Assembly: GCA_030043285.1 (NCBI GenBank)
Contig: JASHXZ010000352.1
Span: 1 to 13,108 of the forward strand
Source: Xanthobacteraceae bacterium
GTDB taxonomy: Bacteria; Pseudomonadota; Alphaproteobacteria; Rhizobiales; Xanthobacteraceae
DNA: 13,108 bases
Direction: 5' to 3'
The notes beneath the pieces were generated by a model, which saw only the letters and a program-made list of their open reading frames with translations, searched no databases and had not been told where the DNA came from. Position 1 is the first letter of the stretch, and every line of letters starts with the position of its first letter. A program made the position numbers and the translations under genes. Below, one piece after another: positions 7,594 through 13,108 of the stretch.

Positions 7594-8163
7594 ATGATCC
7601 GCACCGCCGAGATGGCCGACGCACCTGCGATGAAGCACATTGCGGCGCAGGCATATGACAAATACGTCGACCAACTTGACCAGCCCCCGCTTCCTCTTCT
7701 GCACGACTATGACGAAGTCGCACGAGCAGGCAACACTTACGTCCTGACCATAAGGCAGCAGGTCGTCGGCATGGTCACGTTTCTGAGCTACCCCGATCAT
7801 TTGTTGCTGAGAAACCTGGCCGTTCTTCCGGCGTATCAACGGCAGGGCCTGGGCCGGATGCTGGTCGATTTCGTCGAAGCCGAGGCGCGTCGGCGCAACC
7901 TCACGGAAGTAAGGCTCTGGACTCGCGAAGAGATGAGCGACAACATCCGGTACTATCAGGACCTTGGGTACAGCCTCACCAAGAAGGCGGTCGTGGACGG
8001 CTGCGGGCGCGTCTACTTCTGTAAAACCCTGCAAAACGCCAATGGCGACGCCGGTCATCGCGTCCTGTCGGAGCCGATCGCGCCGTCTCGGCGCCAAACC
8101 AAGCCCCAGCGCGCCGCAAAAAATGCCGGCGAGGGTCAAAGCAAAGCTCGTCAACGCGGCTGA
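7594..8163 (+). CDS. GNAT-family N-acetyltransferase
   Basis: Transfers an acetyl group from acetyl-CoA to an amine; the acceptor is unknown. The frame is open well upstream, but the start at 7594 (MIRTAEMADAPAM) is chosen because it is the usual family N-terminus and has GAGGT upstream of a seven-base spacer; an ATG at 7573 is possible. The 189 residues show the GNAT core: beta strand and QVVGMVTFL, LLRNLAVLPAYQRQGLGRML with the acetyl-CoA loop QRQGLG, EAEARRRNLTEVRLWT, and the closing NIRYYQDLGY motif. The last ~40 residues after FCKTL are a polar, basic tail outside the fold. It is divergent from the two dioxygenase genes and heads the plus-strand accessory genes. In a biosynthetic locus such an enzyme often N-acetylates the product for self-protection; that role is inferred. 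Confidence 0.9.
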   Translation: MIRTAEMADAPAMKHIAAQAYDKYVDQLDQPPLPLLHDYDEVARAGNTYVLTIRQQVVGMVTFLSYPDHLLLRNLAVLPAYQRQGLGRMLVDFVEAEARRRNLTEVRLWTREEMSDNIRYYQDLGYSLTKKAVVDGCGRVYFCKTLQNANGDAGHRVLSEPIAPSRRQTKPQRAAKNAGEGQSKARQRG

Positions 8164-8545
8164 GCACCTTGCACGCCGCATCGATGCGGCCTGGATCGCG
8201 ATACGGCTGAAGCCGTCCGTCACCGGCGCCGATTCACCACTGCCGAAATAGGCGGAACTAAGAAAGCCCAGCGCTCGACCAACCGCAGGCGTTTGAGCAA
8301 AAACACTTTCAAGGGCGCGCCAGCGCTGCTCGCCAAGGTTTTCTTCGCACCGTTTTCAGCTCGCCGTTTTCAGCTCACCAAGGCTATGTGAAATGATAGT
8401 TGTCGCATATAAAATTTCTTTTTAGGTTGACGCCTGTAAGCGCGCAATTACTTGCCTGAACACGCGAATCGAAGAGCGCGCCTGCCGTGCAGTTTCCGTG
8501 CTCGGTCTTCGTGGAGACCGGCATTGTCGCGAAACGGAGTCTATT
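8164..8545. other. Intergenic stretch between GNAT and M20 genes
   Basis: About 380 bp with no convincing gene. Just after the GNAT stop lie two palindromes: GCCGCATCGATGCGGC (8175-8190, perfect over 16 bp) and ACGGCTGAAGCCGT (8203-8216, perfect over 14 bp). They may end GNAT transcription, though no T-run follows. Further on is a 14-bp tandem duplication (8350-8377), then an AT-rich stretch around 8380-8430. TTGACG at 8427-8432 there might be a -35 box, but no good -10 lies at the right distance. The M20 operon promoter is presumably in this AT-rich part. Confidence 0.45.
8350..8377. repeat. 14-bp tandem duplication upstream of the M20 gene
   Basis: CCGTTTTCAGCTCG (8350-8363) is followed directly by CCGTTTTCAGCTCA (8364-8377), differing only at the last base. 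It looks like a simple slippage duplication. It lies about 170 bp upstream of the M20 start, so it could duplicate a regulator half-site, but nothing else supports this. Confidence 0.6.
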
Positions 8546-9946
8546 GTGAGTAGTCGAAATTCTCCGCAGAAGCCGGACCGAAAAACGGGTGCGCTTCTCA
8601 AAAGCCTGATTACATTCGACACATCCAATCCACCCGGCGATACCCGGGCACTTGCGCGTTTTTTGGCGACGCAATTCAAAATGCTTGGCGCCGAAGTGGA
8701 GATCGTGACCGCGCCGAACGAAAAAGCCGCTCATTTTTTCGCGCGACTGCGCGGCGACGGGTCGAAGAAACCGATCTTGCTTGCGGCGCACGCCGATGTG
8801 GTGCCGGTCGAGCGGCAAGTGTGGACTGTGGCGCCGTTCCTGGGCGTCGAAAAGGACGGCTTCATCTATGGGCGTGGCGCGCTCGATTTCAAAGGCGGCC
8901 TGGCGGTGTTCGCGCGAGCCGTGATGATGCTCGCCGAGCGGAAAGTGCCTTTGGCACGCGACGTGATCTTGCTTGCCGAGGCCGACGAGGAACAGGGCGC
9001 ATTCAATACCACGTGGCTCGCCAAGGACCACTGGGACAGCATGGACGCCGAATTCGCGCTGAACGAAGGCGGTTACATCTTCACGGATCTCGACTGCAAG
9101 GTCCGGCAGGTGAATATTACCGTCGCCGACAAGCTCTCGGTCACCTTGGCGCTGACGACGACGGGCCCCGCGGGTCATTCCTCTCGGCCGTTTCCCGTAG
9201 ACGACACGGCGACCGGGCGGCTGATTGCTGCGCTCGCAAGACTCAACGCGCACAATCCAAGAGTAAAGTTGGTGCGTGCCGCGGAAACGTATTTCAGGGC
9301 TCTTCTACCCATCAGCTCCGACAAAATGGCGGCGGACATCAGAGCCCTGCTGGATGCAGAAGATGAAGACGCTCGCGAGGCGGCTTGCCGGGGATTGACC
9401 GACAACACCATCAGGGGCGGACTGTTGCCCAACGCGCTGCTGCGCGACACGATGATGGTGACGGTTCTGGAATCGGGGAGCAAGCCAAACGTCATCCCGT
9501 CCGAGGCCAAAGCGATGGTGAACACCCGGCTGCTGCCAGGCACCAGGATTGAGGATATAATCCAGCAGATCAAAACGATCATTGACGATCCGCGCGTCGA
9601 GATCCGCATCGTCACGCCGATGAGTCAGGAAGAGGCGGCATCCCATTACCTGATGCGTACCCAGCTTCCGGAATCACCGGTTAATACGCCGCTCTACAGT
9701 GCGTTGCGCCGCAATGCAAAATGCGTTTGGCCGGAATCGACGATTGTTCCCACCATGTTCGAGGCCGGCACCGATGCAACGGCGTGGCGTGAGCGGAACG
9801 TTCCGGTCTACGGCGTCTATCCATATCCGATTGATGACGACGTGCTCAGCCGGATGCATGGTCCGGACGAAAAGATCGCCATGGAGGCGCTCGGTCAAGG
9901 CACCGAGTGGATCTACAACACGTTGCTCGAGGTGGCGGCGAAATAG
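8546..9946 (+). CDS. M20-family zinc metallopeptidase/deacylase
   Basis: Family members hydrolyse peptide or N-acyl bonds of amino acids (ArgE, DapE, carboxypeptidase G2, aminoacylase); which one applies here is not visible. I choose the GTG at 8546, with GGAG and a six-base spacer, over the GTG at 8498. This gives 466 residues without a signal peptide, so cytosolic. The two-zinc site is complete: H82 and D84 in AAHADVVP, bridging D114 in GRGALDFKGG, catalytic E148/E149 in AEADEEQGAF, E174 in ALNEGG, and H438 in RMHGPDE. The dimerisation (lid) domain lies between, with the conserved GPAGHSSRP at about residue 223. It begins the same-strand series peptidase, racemase, GGT-like enzyme, MFS transporter, with 72 bp to the racemase. 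It could remove an N-acyl group or release an amino acid from a peptide precursor, or serve peptide catabolism. Confidence 0.92.
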   Translation: MSSRNSPQKPDRKTGALLKSLITFDTSNPPGDTRALARFLATQFKMLGAEVEIVTAPNEKAAHFFARLRGDGSKKPILLAAHADVVPVERQVWTVAPFLGVEKDGFIYGRGALDFKGGLAVFARAVMMLAERKVPLARDVILLAEADEEQGAFNTTWLAKDHWDSMDAEFALNEGGYIFTDLDCKVRQVNITVADKLSVTLALTTTGPAGHSSRPFPVDDTATGRLIAALARLNAHNPRVKLVRAAETYFRALLPISSDKMAADIRALLDAEDEDAREAACRGLTDNTIRGGLLPNALLRDTMMVTVLESGSKPNVIPSEAKAMVNTRLLPGTRIEDIIQQIKTIIDDPRVEIRIVTPMSQEEAASHYLMRTQLPESPVNTPLYSALRRNAKCVWPESTIVPTMFEAGTDATAWRERNVPVYGVYPYPIDDDVLSRMHGPDEKIAMEALGQGTEWIYNTLLEVAAK

Positions 9947-10018
9947 ACAAAAAGTTTCGCGCTGCACGTCGGCACACTCCCGACCATCGATCGTGAATCA
10001 GGCGCAGGCGCTCCACCC

Positions 10019-10768
10019 ATGAAACAAAATCGGAAAAAGACAGTCGGCGTGCTCGGCGGCATGGGGCCCGTCGCCACGGCAAAATTCTTCCAACGGCTCG
10101 TCGAATTAACCCCGGCGAAAGCCGAAGCCGAGCACCTGCGGATCTTCGTGGACAACAATGTCGACATTCCGCCGCGCGCGCCGTTCTTCTTCAAGGGCGG
10201 GGCGAACCCGGTTCCGGGCATCGTAGCGGCAATAAATCAGCTGAGCGCCATTGGCGCCGATTTTGTTGTGCTGCCCTGCAATTCAGTTCACGTCTTTTAC
10301 GACGAGGTATCGCCGCAAATCACCATTCCGTGGTTGAGCATGGTGGACGCTGTTTCGCAGGATCTGGGAGCGTCCGGATTGGCAGCGCCGGTCATTCTGG
10401 GTGCCAGGGTTACGGTGCAGATGCGCTTGTACAGCCGGCTGCTTCCGCGGTGCGTCTACCTCGCGGAACCGACCTATAACTACGTGTATGAAGCGATAGA
10501 CCTGATAACAGCGAACCAGCGCGTTCCGGAACGGGTCATGAAGCCCATCGTTCAGGGCATATTGGACCATAGGCACCTGGCAGACGGCATTTTGCTGGCC
10601 TGCACCGAGCTTTCGCTGTGTGCCGACGACCTGAGAAAGCTCGGTCTTGCCGTGTTCGATTCCACCGAGATATACGCCGGACACACGGTCAAGTGCGCGC
10701 TGGGGACGAGCTCCGCGGGATGCGCCGTTCCGAACAGAGAACTCGGGCAGCAAGCCGTGAACGGATAA
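10019..10768 (+). CDS. Aspartate/glutamate racemase family protein
   Basis: A cofactor-independent, two-cysteine amino acid racemase of the aspartate racemase (RacD/YgeA) branch. The 249 residues begin with TVGVLGGMGPVAT at about 8-20, the family signature. Both catalytic cysteines are present: C87 in LPCNSVH and C195 in LACTELSL. FVDNN at 43-47 belongs to the substrate pocket, and the length is normal for the branch (230-250). The ATG at 10019 lacks a strong ribosome binding site, but the signature starts right after it. The C-terminal 30 residues after FDSTEIYAGHTV diverge from the core fold. With the flanking M20 and GGT-type genes it suggests handling of acidic amino acids, possibly supplying a D-amino acid. 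Hydantoin or maleate-type relatives lack this exact pair of motifs, so a racemase is the best call. Confidence 0.9.
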   Translation: MKQNRKKTVGVLGGMGPVATAKFFQRLVELTPAKAEAEHLRIFVDNNVDIPPRAPFFFKGGANPVPGIVAAINQLSAIGADFVVLPCNSVHVFYDEVSPQITIPWLSMVDAVSQDLGASGLAAPVILGARVTVQMRLYSRLLPRCVYLAEPTYNYVYEAIDLITANQRVPERVMKPIVQGILDHRHLADGILLACTELSLCADDLRKLGLAVFDSTEIYAGHTVKCALGTSSAGCAVPNRELGQQAVNG

Positions 10769-11034
10769 TTCCAACAGGCCCTCCTGCCGATGAACCTTCG
10801 GCGCGGTTACGCATGCTCAAACCGATCGACTTCGCTGGGCACTGCAACGCCCCTTTAGGTTCGAGATCGATCGCCTGGCCGCGGCGCTTGCAAAGTCAAT
10901 TTTTACAACCCATACATCAAGTTGGCAGCCATCGTACAACACCCGGCTCGAGGCAGTAGAGAGACAGACCCGGAAGTTTCGCACCACCCGTTATCGATCG
11001 TCACACATCGCTGTCATGACTGAGGAGACGTCCA

Positions 11035-12822
11035 GTGCAACAGAACCAATATTCGACGCGTCAGGAACTTTCCGGCACGTTCGGCACCGCCTCCTCAACC
11101 CACTGGATCGCCACCCAAATAGGAATGAGCATCCTGGAGCGTGGCGGTAATGCGTTCGATGCGGCAGTCGCCATGGCATTTACTCTCCACGTCGCCGAGC
11201 CTCATCAAAACAGCCTTGGCGGCGAAGTGGTGATGCTCATCCGGCCGGCTGGCGCGTCGGCTCCACGCGTTGTATGCGGCCAGGGTGTCGCGCCGGCAAA
11301 AGCGACGATTCCTCACTTCAGATCTCTCGGTTTGGAGCTGATCCCGCCCAATGGGCTGTTGCCTGCAGTCGTGCCGGGTGCATTTGACGGCTGGATGCTG
11401 ATGTTCCGAGACTATGGAACGCTGCCGCTCGAAACGGTCCTCGAGCCCGCTATCGCGTATGCAGCCAAAGGCATTCCACTCCTGACCGAGGCGAAGCTGC
11501 GCATCGACAAGGCGGCGGCGCTGTTCAGGGAGCATTGGACGTCCTCCGCACGAATTTACCTCCCGGGAAATTGCACGCCCGACGCCGGCGACCTGTTCCG
11601 CAATCCCGAGCTGGCGGAGACCTTTCAAAGGATATTGCGTGAAGCCAACAGCGCCGGCGGCGATCGGACCCGGCAAATTGAAAAGGCTCGCAAGGCCTTC
11701 TACGAAGGCTTCGTGGCGGAGCAAATCTGCAAGTTCTGCGCCCAGACCGCCGTCTGGGATGCAAGCGGCACAGCGCACACCGGATTGCTGGATTTAGAGG
11801 ATCTGAGCTCCTGGCACGCCACTTATGAAGAACCGGCTGCGGTAGACTTTTGCGGTTTTCGCGTGTTCAAGCCCGGTATTTGGACGCAAGGCCCCGCTTT
11901 CTTGCAGTTTCTTGCGCTTGTGAGCGGTCTTGATCTTTTCGCCCTCAATCCGTTCGAAGCCGAATACATCCACTTGGTCGTCGAGGCCTTTAAGCTCGCC
12001 TACGCGGATCGCGAGGCCTGGTGCGGAGATGCGGAACGCAACGACGCCTTGGTCCCGGCGCTGCTGGCGGCCGATTACATCGCCGAACGAAGACGTCTCA
12101 TTGCATCCGACGCGTCGCTGGAGCTTCGGCCCGGAAGTATCTGCAATCGCCCGCCGCGCTTGCCCCGCTTCGCCGTCAACGTTTCAGGAGGTCTTGGCGA
12201 ACAGCTGCCGCCGCTCGTCTCCGCCGTTCCGTTCGGCGAGCCCGGAGCAGGTGACACATGTCACCTCGATGTAATCGACCGTTGGGGCAACGTGGTCGCG
12301 GCGACGCCTTCCGGCGGCTGGTTCTGGGGTTCTCCCGCGATTCCCGAACTTGGTTTCTCGCTCAATACCCGCGCCCAAATGTTCTGGTTGCAGGAGGATC
12401 TGATGTCCAGCCTGGCGCCGCGAACGCGCCCCCGCACCACGTTGTCGCCGACGATTGCGCTCAACGAAGATCACGCCATCGCGTTCGGGACTCGCGGCGC
12501 GGATTACCAGGATCAGTGGAGCGCGCAGTTCCTTCTCCATCACCTGGGATTTGCCATGGATCTTCAGGCGGCTTGGGACGCGCCCAACTTCCACAGCGAT
12601 CATTATCCGCGATCCGATTTTCCGCGGGATGCCTCGCCGGGGAAGCTGACGCTCGACCAGCGCTATGGCGACGCGACCGCCGACGCTCTGCGCAAGCGAG
12701 GCCACACGGTGGGCCTGCACCGGGGCCGACGCGGGCGGGGTTGTGCTGCGAAGAAAAGCGCCTTACTGTTGCGGGCGGCTGCATCCTCGTCAGTGCCGGC
12801 ATCCTTGGCTCTTGCGCGCTGA
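11035..12822 (+). CDS. Gamma-glutamyltransferase-family Ntn hydrolase with disordered 3' end
   Basis: GGT-family precursors cleave themselves before a threonine that becomes the nucleophile for gamma-glutamyl (or acyl) transfer and hydrolysis. The start is the GTG at 11035 with GAGGAG seven bases upstream. In 595 residues the fold is clear: ERGGNAFDAAVAMAF at 35-49, NSLGGEVVMLI at 59-69, AVVPGAFDGW at 111-120, YADREAWCGD at 323-332, then GDTCHLDVIDRWGN with probable nucleophile T408. Then come RTTLSPT at 467-473, the TT replacing the Ser-Ser oxyanion pair of E. coli GGT, and FGTRGADYQDQW. No signal peptide is visible, unlike periplasmic GGTs. After LRKRGHTVGL (about residue 561) the usual tail (roughly LRAAANPRGMQGYAxGR) is scrambled: fragments appear in different frames, as from small indels. 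It follows the racemase by 266 bp. True gamma-glutamyl specificity is uncertain. Confidence 0.85.
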   Translation: MQQNQYSTRQELSGTFGTASSTHWIATQIGMSILERGGNAFDAAVAMAFTLHVAEPHQNSLGGEVVMLIRPAGASAPRVVCGQGVAPAKATIPHFRSLGLELIPPNGLLPAVVPGAFDGWMLMFRDYGTLPLETVLEPAIAYAAKGIPLLTEAKLRIDKAAALFREHWTSSARIYLPGNCTPDAGDLFRNPELAETFQRILREANSAGGDRTRQIEKARKAFYEGFVAEQICKFCAQTAVWDASGTAHTGLLDLEDLSSWHATYEEPAAVDFCGFRVFKPGIWTQGPAFLQFLALVSGLDLFALNPFEAEYIHLVVEAFKLAYADREAWCGDAERNDALVPALLAADYIAERRRLIASDASLELRPGSICNRPPRLPRFAVNVSGGLGEQLPPLVSAVPFGEPGAGDTCHLDVIDRWGNVVAATPSGGWFWGSPAIPELGFSLNTRAQMFWLQEDLMSSLAPRTRPRTTLSPTIALNEDHAIAFGTRGADYQDQWSAQFLLHHLGFAMDLQAAWDAPNFHSDHYPRSDFPRDASPGKLTLDQRYGDATADALRKRGHTVGLHRGRRGRGCAAKKSALLLRAAASSSVPASLALAR

Positions 12823-12937
12823 GGACGATGACCGGATCGTGCCTGGTGGCGGAACTGGCGAGCCGGCGGGAGCCCGCTCATCCTGTGGCTTGCCGGCGAC
12901 AACCTCGGATCACGTCTTTCAAGCATCGGGCGCGAAC

Positions 12938-13108
12938 ATGAGCTTCCGCCGGCGATTTGGGACGATCGGCTCCGCCGCGCGACGCAACCTCGCCGGCTAC
13001 ACGTCTGCGCACATCGATTATCGCCTTTTAGTTCCGCTGCTCATCAATTCGGTGCTGTTCCAAGTGGTGATTACGCTGGCCCGGCTGATGACCTCGTATC
13101 GCGCGCTG
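12938..13108 (+). CDS. MFS transporter, N-terminal 57 residues (cut by right edge)
   Basis: The last 171 bases are open from an ATG at 12938 and encode 57 residues. After a basic N-terminus (MSFRRRFGTIGSAARRN), a hydrophobic segment at about 34-52 (LLVPLLINSVLFQVVITLA) looks like the first transmembrane helix. The following RLMTSYRAL is the turn typical of one group of MFS permeases, which reads about R-x-T-S-Y-R-A-L. The frame is also open upstream into the end of the GGT-type gene, and no clear ribosome binding site precedes the ATG, so the start is uncertain. Its position at the end of the plus-strand series would suit an exporter or importer for the compound handled by these genes. Confidence 0.6.
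   Translation, partial: MSFRRRFGTIGSAARRNLAGYTSAHIDYRLLVPLLINSVLFQVVITLARLMTSYRAL

Noticed and set aside
8427..8455. TTGACG at 8427-8432 as the promoter of the M20 operon
   Set aside because: No -10-like hexamer is found 16-18 bp downstream; the nearby TATAAA at 8408-8413 lacks a matching -35.
8384..9253. Minus-strand open frame across the M20 gene
   Set aside because: It is antisense to a complete M20 zinc site and has no recognisable domain.

Overview
The window looks like chromosome from an alphaproteobacterium of the order Hyphomicrobiales, most likely a Bradyrhizobium/Rhodopseudomonas relative. The evidence is a GC-rich left half, the aroA-cmk-rpsA run, a CP4-like class II EPSP synthase, and a FYDLN-acid (TIGR02300-type) gene divergent from aroA and followed by tRNA-Ala. 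This placement is inferred from gene content and was not tested by a search.

Left part (1-5037) is mostly housekeeping. On the minus strand, in order of transcription, lie aroA (shikimate pathway), a small basic protein gene, a zeta-toxin-family kinase gene, cmk (CMP kinase) and rpsA (ribosomal protein S1, cut by the left edge). The two middle genes are visibly lower in G+C and have a good promoter of their own. They appear to be a toxin-antitoxin-like cassette inserted between aroA and cmk. The leader of rpsA contains a large nested stem-loop. On the plus strand lie the FYDLN-acid gene and a complete tRNA-Ala(GGC) with encoded CCA.

Right part (5038-13108) is accessory in character and starts directly after the tRNA. 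About 340 bp without a recognisable gene comes first. Two minus-strand Fe(II)/2-oxoglutarate oxygenase genes follow: a TauD-type enzyme with an intact HxD...H site, and upstream of it a PhyH-type enzyme whose HxD has become HxG, the hallmark of non-heme iron halogenases. Divergent from these, on the plus strand, are a GNAT acetyltransferase, an M20 zinc metallopeptidase, an aspartate/glutamate racemase, a gamma-glutamyltransferase-family Ntn hydrolase with a disordered 3' end, and the start of an MFS transporter running off the right edge.

Taken together, the right part resembles a locus that makes, protects, processes or exports a small amino-acid- or peptide-derived compound. Such a locus would combine oxidation or halogenation, N-acetylation, deacylation, racemisation, gamma-glutamyl handling and transport. 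A catabolic role is also possible. No scaffold-building enzyme (NRPS, ATP-grasp ligase) is present in the window, so the locus is either incomplete here or works on free amino acids or peptides.
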